From NCBI GenBank assembly GCA_023435025.1, contig JAEYSE010000109.1, positions 1 through 24,799 on the forward strand: a stretch of 24,799 bases of DNA. The letters run 5' to 3'. The notes below the pieces were generated by a model, which saw only the letters and a program-made list of their open reading frames with translations, made no database searches and was not told where the DNA came from. Origin of the DNA: Bacillota bacterium (GTDB lineage: Bacteria; Bacillota; Clostridia; Christensenellales; CAG-138). A program made the translations under genes and the position numbers. Shown in pieces: positions 15,833-23,149 of this stretch (its first letter is position 1; each line of letters opens with the position of its first letter).

Positions 15833-16309
15833 TTAAAGATACCTTTCGGGTACATGGTAGCCCGCGTTTTTTAATTTCTGCGCGTACTCTGGGTCAGATA
15901 ATCTCTTTTCGGATTCAGCGCGCTCTTCCTCAAAGAATTTCATGCGCGCGTCGTAGTTCCTGTATTCTGTTATGATAACCCACGTGGCGCTCAACGCAAG
16001 AAGCCCGCCCAGTACGCTCAAAAGCACCCGGATGACGACGTCCTTTGCCCCGGAAAAGAGAAAATCGCTCAGTACGATGAGCAATGCGCCAAAGAGCAGC
16101 ATCGCCACGTTTTTTGGCGCGATCCTTCTGCGGTCGATCCGGCTCGGGTCTTCCAGGGCAAGCTCGCGGTAATAGCGGTCGATATACGTCTTTTTGCAAT
16201 GTTCACACGCGCGCACCGGCGAGCCGTAGGCGTGCTCCGTTTTTGTTTGTTTTACGCGTACCGTCTTGCCGCAGTACGGGCAGTTGTTTTGTATCCCTTT
16301 TTTCGCCAT
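15833..16309 (-). CDS. zinc-ribbon membrane protein of unknown function
   Basis: I do not recognise this 158-residue protein. The N terminus (MAKKGIQNNCPYCGKTVRV) carries a CPYCGK knuckle, and CEHCKKTYIDR follows about 25 residues later, giving a four-cysteine zinc ribbon at about 10-40. A charged stretch leads to two adjacent hydrophobic segments at about 67-85 and 90-112. The C terminus (about 113-158) is charged and probably helical, with many Glu/Arg. The layout suggests a cytoplasmic zinc ribbon anchored by a membrane hairpin. I chose the ATG at 16309, with GAGGAAG upstream; the longer upstream frame has no ribosome binding site. It lies between glgD and glgA on the same strand with a candidate promoter of its own (16349-16377). 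No link to glycogen metabolism is shown beyond position. Confidence 0.75.
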   Translation of the reverse strand: MAKKGIQNNCPYCGKTVRVKQTKTEHAYGSPVRACEHCKKTYIDRYYRELALEDPSRIDRRRIAPKNVAMLLFGALLIVLSDFLFSGAKDVVIRVLLSVLGGLLALSATWVIITEYRNYDARMKFFEEERAESEKRLSDPEYAQKLKNAGYHVPERYL

Positions 16310-16348
16310 ATATGCGCTTCCTCTTTTTGTTTTGTTCGTACACGCTTC

Positions 16349-16377
16349 ATTTAATACTGTACTGTAAAAAAAGTCAA
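16349..16377 (-). promoter_or_regulatory. possible promoter of the zinc-ribbon gene
   Basis: On the minus strand, TTGACT (16372-16377), a 17-nt spacer and TTAAAT (16349-16354). The -35 is strong, the -10 moderate. It follows directly after a strong hairpin, as expected for a new transcription unit. Confidence 0.45.
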
Positions 16378-16388
16378 GTAAACGCAAA

Positions 16389-16412
16389 GGGCCGCCCTGG
16401 TATGGGCGGCCC
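16389..16412 (-). terminator. strong hairpin, probable terminator upstream of the zinc-ribbon gene
   Basis: A perfect 9-bp GC stem GGGCCGCCC/GGGCGGCCC with a 6-nt loop. On the minus strand it is followed by TTTGCGTTTACTT, a poor U-tract. No U-tract exists on the plus side. It lies about 190 nt after the glgD stop, far for a simple glgD terminator. Confidence 0.55.
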
Positions 16413-16599
16413 GGAAGTAATAAACCATCTTGATGGGTAGCGGTATCGGCGTCTTAAGATCCGACGATTATTTTTTATTGTGAGAAAACTACGTTTCCCC
16501 TCAGGAAGTGCAGGGCAGCGGTTTTCCGCAACGCAACACGACCATTGCCAACTGTGGAGCCTCGAGGGCAAAGCCCTCGACAGGTCTCCATCGTTCCTC
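16413..16599 (-). other. hairpin-rich gene-free stretch after glgD
   Basis: No credible ORF. On the minus strand, ten bases after the glgD stop, GGAG and CTCC bracket a perfect TCGAGGGC-TTT-GCCCTCGA stem (16556-16589). Then come GCGG-AAAA-CCGC (16518-16529), TCGG/CCGA around CTTAAG near 16446-16466, CCAT-CAAG-ATGG near 16425-16436, and finally the strong hairpin at 16389-16412. It may be a long structured 3' UTR, an RNA processed from the glg transcript, or a leader of the zinc-ribbon gene. Confidence 0.4.
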
Positions 16600-17727
16600 T
16601 TACACCACGCTGCCTTTGCGCAGTATTACCGGGAAGCTCTCATACCCGCTGATGCGGCGGCCGCGCTTTACGATGACGGATTTATCGAGCACGGCGTAGG
16701 AAAGCTCACTGTTTTCCTGCACCTGGGCGGACTGCATGACGATACAATCCTTTAATTTCGCGCCTTCGGCCACATACACGCCGCGGAAGAGCACGCAGTT
16801 TTCGATTTCGCCATCCACCACGCAGCCATCGGCCACAATGGAGTTTTTCGCCACGGCACGCGGGCCGTACTTGGCGGGGACTTCGTCTTTTACCTTGGTG
16901 TAGACGGGGTGCTCGGCGTTAAAGAGATCCTGCCGCACGTCCTTTTGCAGCAGCGCCATATTGGCGGCGAAAAAGGAGTTGGGGGAATTCAGCCTAGCCA
17001 CATAGCCATTATAGCGCCAGCCGAATATGCGCAGCTTGTGAATATTGCGCATCAATATATCCTGCGAAAAATCATATAGGCCGTGGGCACTGGCTTCCTC
17101 TACCAGGTATTCGAGCAGCGTCTTTTCCATGAGCACCACGTCGCAGCTTTTGTGCGGCCCGGAGGGTCGGTAGGGGTTGTATTCCATGTCCGTAACGCGA
17201 GAGCGGTCATCCAGCGTCAGCCGGAGGTCCTCGTACTGCGCCTCGGAATCCAAGCCCTCCACGTCGTTGTACATGATTGTGATATCAGCGCCCGTTTCTA
17301 CATGCTGTTCCAGCATTTCGTGGAATGTGGTATTGAATATGGTATAACTGCCCGAGAGTATCACATAGCGCTGCGTGCTCCTGCGGATATAGCCCGACAC
17401 ACTTTTGAGCGCCTCCACCGTACCGCGATATAAACCCACGTTGTCCCTCGTGACAAATGGTGGCAGCATGAACAGGCCATCGCGCTTTCTGTCCAGGTCC
17501 CACTCCTTGCCGGAACCCAAGTGGTCCATAAGCGAATGGTAGTTCTTTTGCGTAATAAGGCCGATGTTGGTGAGGCCAGAGTTGACCATGCAGCTCATGA
17601 TAAAATCGATGCAGCGGTAGCGCCCGCCATAGGGGACGGCGGCGACAGAGCGGGAGTAGGTAAGGTCCTTTAAGCGCATGTTGTCGTTATCGCCGGTATA
17701 GATGATGCCGAATGCGTTGGAAATCAT
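16600..17727 (-). CDS. glgD: glucose-1-phosphate adenylyltransferase subunit GlgD
   Basis: GlgD is the non-catalytic or weakly catalytic paralogue of GlgC that forms a mixed ADP-glucose pyrophosphorylase in Firmicutes. The 375-residue protein has a nucleotidyltransferase-like domain (1-245) and a left-handed beta-helix tail (about 275-365). It opens MISNAFGIIYTGDNDNMRLK and continues AAVPYGGRYRCIDF. The GGxGxRL nucleotide-binding loop present in GlgC is missing, and the G1P-site EKP is not conserved, as known for GlgD. Its ATG overlaps the glgC stop as ATGA (17724-17727). GGGAGGGG in the end of glgC lies 7 nt upstream, so translational coupling in a 1:1 complex is likely. No close terminator follows the stop. 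Confidence 0.95.
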   Translation of the reverse strand: MISNAFGIIYTGDNDNMRLKDLTYSRSVAAVPYGGRYRCIDFIMSCMVNSGLTNIGLITQKNYHSLMDHLGSGKEWDLDRKRDGLFMLPPFVTRDNVGLYRGTVEALKSVSGYIRRSTQRYVILSGSYTIFNTTFHEMLEQHVETGADITIMYNDVEGLDSEAQYEDLRLTLDDRSRVTDMEYNPYRPSGPHKSCDVVLMEKTLLEYLVEEASAHGLYDFSQDILMRNIHKLRIFGWRYNGYVARLNSPNSFFAANMALLQKDVRQDLFNAEHPVYTKVKDEVPAKYGPRAVAKNSIVADGCVVDGEIENCVLFRGVYVAEGAKLKDCIVMQSAQVQENSELSYAVLDKSVIVKRGRRISGYESFPVILRKGSVV

Positions 17728-18968
17728 AACGCGTCCCCTCCCTTTTTGTACAGATACCCGAGCGTTTCGCGGGTGGCCACCATGCCGCGTGGCAGGGAGG
17801 CATAATCGGGAATGGACATATCGTAGCCGACAAGCGTGATGTCCCCGGTGAGAGAGTTGTCCACCGTGACGCCTTCACGCAGCGTATCCCCCACAATGCA
17901 GTTGCGGCCGATCACGGCGCGCTCATCGATAATCGCCTTGTACACCTTCGCGCCCGCATGAATGCGTGCGCCGGGCATGATGACGCTGTCATATACCTCG
18001 GCGCCTTCGGCGACATGCGCGCCAGCAAACAGCACGCTATGCTGAACACGCCCATAGACCTCGCACCCTTCGGTCACAATACTCCGCTCCACCTTCGCAT
18101 TGGAGGAAACATAATGCGGCGGCTGGATGGGGTTTCGGCTGTAGATACGCCACGCGGGATCGTAGAGGTCCAAAAGCGGCGGCATCTCCAGAAGGTCCAT
18201 GTTCGCTGCCCAGAGCGAGCCGATGGTCCCGACGTCCTTCCAATACCCGTGGAAGGCATAGGCGAACATGCGCTCCCCCTGCTTGAGCATGGCGGGTATG
18301 ATGTTCTGCCCGAAATCATTTTCGGAAGCCGGGTCCTCCGCGTCCGCCTGCATGTATTTCTTCAGAAGCGGCCAGTCGAATATATACACGCCCATGCTCG
18401 CAAGATCGCTCTTGGGCTCCTTGGGCTTTTCATCAAAGGATTTGACGCGGCCGTCTTCGTCCGCGTTCATGATGCCGAAGCGGTGCGCCTCTGTTATCGG
18501 CACCTGGAATACCGCAATGGTGCAGCCCGCCTTCTGCTTTTTGTGGTAAGCGAGCATCGCGTTGTAATCCATTTTATAGATATGATCGCCGGAGAGTATG
18601 AGCACATACTTGGGATCGTACTGGTCTACAAACATCTGGTTCTGGTAGATGGCGTTGGCGGTGCCCGAATACCACTGCCCACCCTTGCCCTTGACATAGG
18701 GCGGAAGCACGAATACGCCGCCGCTGTTACGGTCCAGATCCCAATGCTGGCCGTTGCCAATATAGGCGTTGAGTTCAAGCGGCTGGTACTGTGTCAATAC
18801 GCCGACGGTGTCGATATCCGAATTGACGCAGTTGGAGAGCGGAAAATCGATAATGCGGTACTTGCCGCCAAAGGGTACCGCAGGCTTTGCCATGTTGGAG
18901 GTGAGGATACCAAGCCGGCTCCCCTGCCCCCCGGCAAGCAGCATGGCGACGATCTGTTTTTTTCTCAA
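17724..18968 (-). CDS. glgC: glucose-1-phosphate adenylyltransferase GlgC
   Basis: GlgC makes ADP-glucose from glucose-1-phosphate and ATP, the committed step of bacterial glycogen synthesis. The 414-residue protein shows the nucleotide loop LAGGQGSRLG (11-20), KPAVPFGGKYRIIDFPLSN (28-46), the metal/catalytic sequence LSGDHIYKMDY near 125-135 and the G1P-binding FDEKPKEPKS near 178. A left-handed beta-helix occupies about 295-410. The start is unusual: TTG at 18968, with AAAGGAGG exactly 7 nt upstream. The nearby ATG at 18975 is out of frame and abuts the ribosome binding site, so it cannot be the start. glgB ends 67 nt upstream and glgD overlaps downstream, so glgB-glgC-glgD form one operon. 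Confidence 0.96.
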   Translation of the reverse strand: MRKKQIVAMLLAGGQGSRLGILTSNMAKPAVPFGGKYRIIDFPLSNCVNSDIDTVGVLTQYQPLELNAYIGNGQHWDLDRNSGGVFVLPPYVKGKGGQWYSGTANAIYQNQMFVDQYDPKYVLILSGDHIYKMDYNAMLAYHKKQKAGCTIAVFQVPITEAHRFGIMNADEDGRVKSFDEKPKEPKSDLASMGVYIFDWPLLKKYMQADAEDPASENDFGQNIIPAMLKQGERMFAYAFHGYWKDVGTIGSLWAANMDLLEMPPLLDLYDPAWRIYSRNPIQPPHYVSSNAKVERSIVTEGCEVYGRVQHSVLFAGAHVAEGAEVYDSVIMPGARIHAGAKVYKAIIDERAVIGRNCIVGDTLREGVTVDNSLTGDITLVGYDMSIPDYASLPRGMVATRETLGYLYKKGGDAL

Positions 18969-19035
18969 TGCGCATCCTCCTTTTACAGGAAAGTATCGTG
19001 TAAAGCTTGTAACCGTTTTCTAATCCGGAATGGTT

Positions 19036-20910
19036 TTATGTCGCCGCGCTCTGCCCTTCCTGCGTAAGCTCGTCTACCCGGAAGAACACCGCGCCAAGCG
19101 GCGGGAGCCTGAGCTTTGGTTTACCGATTGCAAGCAGCGGGGAAATATTGTGCCAGTCCCCCGTACCGCCGAACGCATGCGCGTCGGTGGAGAGCACCTC
19201 ATGAAGCTCTGCATTCATGACCACAGGCAACGTGTAATTTTCCCAGGGCACGGGCGTAAAATTGAACGCACAGAGAAGCGCATGCCCTTCTGCATCCCTT
19301 CTGAAGAAGGCTACTACGGAATGTGCGCCGTCGTCCACGCTGGCCCAATCAAAACCTTCCCATCCGTCGTCCTTTTCATAGAGCGCGGGGTTGTTTTTAT
19401 AAAAGCGGTTGAGCACGCGCGCGAACGCCTGCATATTACGGTGCATGGGGTAATCTAACAGCAGCCAGTCCAGCCCTTCGTCGTAGCGCCATTCAATGAA
19501 CTGGCCGAACTCGTTGCCCATGAAATTGAGCTTCTTGCCCGGATGCGCGAACTGGTAGGCAAGCGTTAACCTGAGCTGCGCGAACTTGCGCCAGTAATCG
19601 CCCGGCATTTTATCGAGCATGGAGTGCTTGCCGTGCACCACTTCGTCATGCGAGAAGGGCAGCACATACTTTTCCGAAAACGCGTAGCAGAGCGAGAACG
19701 TCAGCTTGTCGTGATGCCATTTTCGATAGACCGGGTCTTTTTCCATATAGGAAAGGGTATCGTTCATCCACCCCATGTTCCATTTAAAATGGAAGCCCAG
19801 GCCGCCTTCCTCCGCAGGCTTGGTCACGGATGGGAAGGATGTGCTTTCCTCGGCGATCAACAGCCTGCCGCCATCCGGCCACTGCTTTCTTAAGCGCGTG
19901 GTCAGCTTTCTTAAAAACGCGATAGCTTCCAGGTTTTCCTTTCCGCCGTACATATTGGGCAGCCAGCCCGTGCCCGAGCGGCCGTAATCGTGATAGAGCA
20001 TGCAGCTCACCGCGTCCACCCGGAGGCCGTCAAAATGGAATTCCTTTAAATAATAGAATACGTTGGATATGAGAAAACTCTGCACCTGTGTGCGGCCATA
20101 ATCGAACAGCATGGTGCCCCATTGGGGCTGCTCGCTGCGGCGCGGGTCCTCCGGCTCGTACAACGGGGTACCGTCAAACAGCCTAAGCCCATGCGCGTCC
20201 CGCGGGAAATGCGCGCCCACCCAGTCGAGCAGCACACCCAAGCCGCGCCCGTGCGCGCGGTCCACAAAATACATGAGGTCTTCGGGCGCGCCGTACCGGT
20301 TGGTGACAGCGTAATACCCCGTAACCTGATAACCCCAGCTCATATCCAGAGGATATTCTGCGATGGGCAGCAGTTCTATATGCGTATAGCCCATATCCGC
20401 CGCATAATCCACCAGTTCTTCCGCCAGCTGGCGGTAACTCAGGCCATGGCGGAACGAGCCCAAATGTACTTCGTATATGTTCATGGGCTCGCAATATGGG
20501 TCTTTCCCCTCTTTCGCTTCATAATACGTGCCGTCTTCCCAGGCATGGGAGGGAATGCCCCACAACACCGACGCCGTCCCCGGCCGTTCTTCCATGCGGG
20601 TAGCGTATGGATCTGCCCGCCAATAGAGCGTGCCATCCTGCGCAGTGATGACATATTTATACGCATCCCCCCGCCTGCAGTGTTCCAGCGTAAGCTCCCA
20701 TACGCCGGTATCGCCTACGCGGCGCATGGCATCCGCTTTTGCGTCGAAGTCGTTAAAGCTGCCCGCCACATGCACGGCGCACGCGTTGGGCGCCCACACC
20801 ATAAAGCGCCAGCCGTTTTTCGTTGGGTGCGCACCCAGCGTTTCATATGCGCACGCACTTTCGCCGGTATTAAAATAATACAGCGCCGTCAGGTCATGCT
20901 CCGATGCCAA
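19036..20910 (-). CDS. glgB: 1,4-alpha-glucan branching enzyme GlgB (GH13)
   Basis: GlgB cuts alpha-1,4-glucan and re-attaches the segment by an alpha-1,6 bond. The 624-residue protein has a CBM48 domain (about 20-115: FMVWAPNACAVHVAGSFNDF), the GH13 barrel (about 140-515) and a C-terminal beta domain. Catalytic residues are Asp299 in FDGLRVDAV, Glu354 in LLIAEEST and Asp422 in PFSHDEVVHG. LLDWVGAHFPRDAHGL is typical except that the usual Pro after Val is Gly. The start is probably TTG at 20910, with AGGAGG 7 nt upstream, the same geometry as glgC. A GTG at 20919 overlaps the ribosome binding site. It is the first gene of the glgBCD unit and lies behind a leader of about 225 nt. Confidence 0.95.
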   Translation of the reverse strand: MASEHDLTALYYFNTGESACAYETLGAHPTKNGWRFMVWAPNACAVHVAGSFNDFDAKADAMRRVGDTGVWELTLEHCRRGDAYKYVITAQDGTLYWRADPYATRMEERPGTASVLWGIPSHAWEDGTYYEAKEGKDPYCEPMNIYEVHLGSFRHGLSYRQLAEELVDYAADMGYTHIELLPIAEYPLDMSWGYQVTGYYAVTNRYGAPEDLMYFVDRAHGRGLGVLLDWVGAHFPRDAHGLRLFDGTPLYEPEDPRRSEQPQWGTMLFDYGRTQVQSFLISNVFYYLKEFHFDGLRVDAVSCMLYHDYGRSGTGWLPNMYGGKENLEAIAFLRKLTTRLRKQWPDGGRLLIAEESTSFPSVTKPAEEGGLGFHFKWNMGWMNDTLSYMEKDPVYRKWHHDKLTFSLCYAFSEKYVLPFSHDEVVHGKHSMLDKMPGDYWRKFAQLRLTLAYQFAHPGKKLNFMGNEFGQFIEWRYDEGLDWLLLDYPMHRNMQAFARVLNRFYKNNPALYEKDDGWEGFDWASVDDGAHSVVAFFRRDAEGHALLCAFNFTPVPWENYTLPVVMNAELHEVLSTDAHAFGGTGDWHNISPLLAIGKPKLRLPPLGAVFFRVDELTQEGQSAAT

Positions 20911-21143
20911 AGGCCGCACCTCCTAACTATTTAAGATGAGAAATGGGATGGTCTGTTCCTTTTATGATACCATTGAATGCGTTTGGAATGAAGCGCCTAG
21001 TAAAGAAAAGAGATGCAAAAGACACTGCGCGTCTTCACAAAGAACCCGTGCAATTTGTGTAAAGGCGTTAACGGTTGAAAGCGAAAAGATGTACCAGAGC
21101 AATCAACAGAAATTTCCAATAACTCGCTTCTTTTCCTGTATTT
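20911..21143 (-). other. long 5' leader of the glgBCD operon
   Basis: Between the predicted start near 21137 and the glgB ribosome binding site there are roughly 210 nt without an ORF that has a ribosome binding site. I see no strong hairpin and match it to no riboswitch. A second, weaker -10 (TATCAT on the minus strand near 20964-20969) could give a shorter leader. Confidence 0.35.
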
Positions 21144-21172
21144 ATTATACCGTAAGCGCATCGAACCCGCAA
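21144..21172 (-). promoter_or_regulatory. promoter of glgBCD
   Basis: On the minus strand, TTGCGG (21167-21172), a 17-nt spacer and a perfect TATAAT (21144-21149). Confidence 0.6.
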
Positions 21173-21222
21173 TCTCCAAATCCGTAAAACCCGTCCTTTT
21201 CATTCCGGCCGTCTCTACGATA

Positions 21223-21300
21223 TGTCCCTATGAATTTTTTTATGCCCACTTCAGGTCAACATTGCCCAAAGTGCCAACTGAAGGCTTGCAGATAGGGACA
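21223..21300. repeat. nested inverted repeat between divergent promoters
   Basis: TGTCCCTAT (21223-21231) and ATAGGGACA (21292-21300) are perfect 9-bp inverted arms. CTTCAG (21249-21254) and CTGAAG (21278-21283) nest inside. It lies between the glgB promoter and the DUF1835 promoter, the right arm one base from the latter's -35. It could be a regulatory site, a MITE-like remnant or a terminator of a lost gene. No target duplication was seen. Confidence 0.5.
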
Positions 21301-21301
21301 A

Positions 21302-21330
21302 TTGAGCGGAGCCGTTACGAGTGATATAGT
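21302..21330 (+). promoter_or_regulatory. promoter of the DUF1835 gene
   Basis: TTGAGC (21302-21307), a 17-nt spacer and TATAGT (21325-21330). Start predicted near 21337. Confidence 0.65.
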
Positions 21331-21398
21331 ATAGGAAAAAATAATTTTCAAGTCATTTAGAACTTCCGATGAGACTTGGAGAGGACATATATATTATC

Positions 21399-22379
21399 AT
21401 GATCGAGATAGTATTCAGCGATAGTGCCTGTGGGAGTCTCAAAATGGCACAACACTATGGCAAGGGGAAATATCAGGGTGGGTCCATTGGCGTTATCGTT
21501 AGTCATACGGACGGAACCAAGCCAACCAAGGCGGAAGTGAAAGCCGCTCAACGAGAAGCAGCAAAAAAGGCGCGCTTGGCGTGGGAGAGCGCTACCCCCA
21601 TGGGTGGAAATTCAGCAGATATCTATGGATTCAATTTGGCGCTGAGCGTTGGGGATATTTCAGAGAATCAGCCCGGTATCAAGCGGAAGCAGACGTTGGA
21701 ACACTTATACAGCGTCTATCCGAATGATGAGGGGCGCAAGGCGGCTCAGGAAATACTGAAAAGGGCAAATGAATACCTGAAAATGGTTCGGGAGCGCTGG
21801 GTAACGGGAGAATCCATTCGAATCTGGTATAGCAATCAGCCTGATGAAATGTGCGGGCTTTACTGGTTCATGGGACAGTTGAATCAGTGGGAAGGGCATG
21901 GCGGAGAGGTTTTTATTGTCAAGCTTCCGGAATGGGAAACTGATGAAAAAGGAAACATCGTGCGAAAAAGCAGCTGGAGCGAAATGGCTCCCCAAGAGTG
22001 GCATCGATATCTTGCCTCACAAAAGCCTGTGTCGCCGGTATTCAGGCAAAGCTGCGCATCTCATTGGCAGGAGCTTCAGGAGGAGAACGCGCCTTTGCGG
22101 GCCATAATGAATGGACGGTTGGTCAGCGCCTCAGAAAAGCTCTATGACGACTTTATCCTTCGCGAAATCGAAGCAGAAGACGAGGAATTTCACGAAGCAA
22201 TGATTGTCGGACGGGTGCTTGGTAAATACCAACTTGGAATTGGCGATTCCTGGATCGCGCTTCGTATAGAGGAGATGATTCATGCCGGAAAGCTTGAGGC
22301 GGTGTCTGCGATTGCCGAAGATATGCCGATCTATCATCGATTGTTAAAAAAGTGTACGCACAGATTTGGACATCAGTAA
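21399..22379 (+). CDS. DUF1835/DUF3658 domain protein
   Basis: The 326-residue protein begins MIEIVFSDSACGSLKMAQHY, the signature of DUF1835, which occupies about the first 130 residues. The C-terminal part (about 190-310), with RLVSASEKLYDDFILREI and a GDSWIALRIEEMI segment, fits DUF3658. The pair occurs together in many Firmicutes proteins, but no biochemical role is established. No signal peptide or membrane segment is seen, so it is likely cytoplasmic. The start is uncertain: the ATG at 21399 gives the family N terminus, yet the nearest purine-rich site (GGAGAGG) is 14 nt upstream. An ATG at 21369 lacks one. Its codon use looks less GC-rich than the glg genes, and it stands alone with its own promoter and terminator, which suggests an accessory gene. 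Confidence 0.85.
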   Translation: MIEIVFSDSACGSLKMAQHYGKGKYQGGSIGVIVSHTDGTKPTKAEVKAAQREAAKKARLAWESATPMGGNSADIYGFNLALSVGDISENQPGIKRKQTLEHLYSVYPNDEGRKAAQEILKRANEYLKMVRERWVTGESIRIWYSNQPDEMCGLYWFMGQLNQWEGHGGEVFIVKLPEWETDEKGNIVRKSSWSEMAPQEWHRYLASQKPVSPVFRQSCASHWQELQEENAPLRAIMNGRLVSASEKLYDDFILREIEAEDEEFHEAMIVGRVLGKYQLGIGDSWIALRIEEMIHAGKLEAVSAIAEDMPIYHRLLKKCTHRFGHQ

Positions 22380-22386
22380 TTTGACC

Positions 22387-22430
22387 GCAAGCCAATTTGA
22401 CATAAACGGAATTGGCTTGCTTCCTTTCTT
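22387..22430 (+). terminator. terminator of the DUF1835 gene
   Basis: A perfect 11-bp stem GCAAGCCAATT/AATTGGCTTGC (22387-22397, 22410-22420) is followed by TTCCTTTCTT, 7 nt after the stop codon. Confidence 0.88.
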
Positions 22431-22463
22431 GTACTCCACGAGCATGGATGCGAAGAGAAACAT

Positions 22464-22498
22464 AAAGCCGCCACCCTGTAAACAGGGTAGGCGGCTTT
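22464..22498 (-). terminator. terminator of the superoxide reductase gene
   Basis: AAAGCCGCC-A-CCCTG-TAAA-CAGGG-TA-GGCGGCTTT forms a 14-bp interrupted stem. On the minus strand it is followed by ATGTTTCTCTT, about 75 nt after the stop codon of the superoxide reductase gene. The stem ends in A/T pairs, so it may work in both directions. Confidence 0.7.
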
Positions 22499-22572
22499 CC
22501 ATTCGAATTGTTATTCCGTAGTTTTAGCCCTGCCCATAAACGCGGGGCAAAAACGACATGACAAACCGGACT

Positions 22573-22959
22573 TTACAGCGCGGCCTTCCACAACCCGTGG
22601 AGGTTGCAGTATTCGTATGCGGCAACCGCTTTCTCACCCTCCGCGAGTTTGAACGCGGCTACGGGCGCTTCGCCAGGAGAAAGGTATTTATACTGCCCGC
22701 CCAGATTCGTTTCAAGATAGATCCACTGGATAAAGTGCTCGGGTACCATGGGATGCGCCACGGAGCCCACAGCCACTTTCACGGTATCGCCATCCACAGT
22801 GGTGACGGGAACGTGCTTTTCCGTGGCGGCGTCAACGGTATTCGGCTCTACTTCCTGCATAATGTCCCCGCAGCAGGTCATGGGTGCACCGGAAGCATGG
22901 AGCATGAGAGCAAAATTGCCGCAATGTTTACAGCGGTAAAACCGGACTTCGTTTGCCAT
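22573..22959 (-). CDS. dfx: desulfoferrodoxin (two-iron superoxide reductase)
   Basis: Superoxide reductase reduces superoxide to hydrogen peroxide without making oxygen, a typical defence of anaerobes. The 128-residue protein has both iron sites. The desulforedoxin-like centre I has Cys10, Cys13, Cys29 and Cys30 (FYRCKHCGNF, MTCCGD). The catalytic centre II has His49, His69, His75, Cys118 and His121 (KHVP, AHPMVPEH, CNLHG), with the superoxide-guiding Lys48 in EKHVP. Length and order match class I (2Fe) enzymes. The ATG at 22959 has AGGAGG 12 nt upstream, a rather long spacing. Divergent from yccF. No rubredoxin or rubrerythrin gene is adjacent. The upstream region has an AACATGTT palindrome near 23036 but no convincing PerR box. 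Confidence 0.96.
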   Translation of the reverse strand: MANEVRFYRCKHCGNFALMLHASGAPMTCCGDIMQEVEPNTVDAATEKHVPVTTVDGDTVKVAVGSVAHPMVPEHFIQWIYLETNLGGQYKYLSPGEAPVAAFKLAEGEKAVAAYEYCNLHGLWKAAL

Positions 22960-23082
22960 ATGGATTTAAATCCTCCTGTCTTTGTATTGGCCCGAGGCGG
23001 GCAGATAATGATGTATGAGCATAATCTAAGTATACAACATGTTACGCAAAATAAAACATACCGGAAACGTAAATATTTTATG

Positions 23083-23111
23083 TTGCCATAGTGAAAACGT
23101 TGGTGTACCAT
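23083..23111 (+). promoter_or_regulatory. promoter of the yccF-type gene
   Basis: TTGCCA (23083-23088), a 17-nt spacer and TACCAT (23106-23111). The start would be near 23118, about 32 nt before the ATG. Confidence 0.6.
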
Positions 23112-23149
23112 GTGATGGAAATTGCTATTTGGGAGGTATTGGGGCAACT

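Noticed and set aside
16480..16755. Plus-strand open frame spanning the end of glgD
   Set aside because: It overlaps the glgD coding end and the hairpin region and has no ribosome binding site.
18775..18975. ATG at 18975 as the glgC start
   Set aside because: It is out of frame with GlgC and directly abuts the AGGAGG. TTG at 18968 is in frame with 7-nt spacing.
21072..21085. cre-like (CcpA) site in the glgB leader
   Set aside because: The sequence TGAAAGCGAAAAGA misses two conserved positions of the right half, so it is not supported.
22960..23082. PerR- or other operator for the superoxide reductase gene
   Set aside because: Only a short AACATGTT palindrome and a loose GATAATG/CATAATC pair were seen; neither matches the PerR box, and no clear promoter pair was found.
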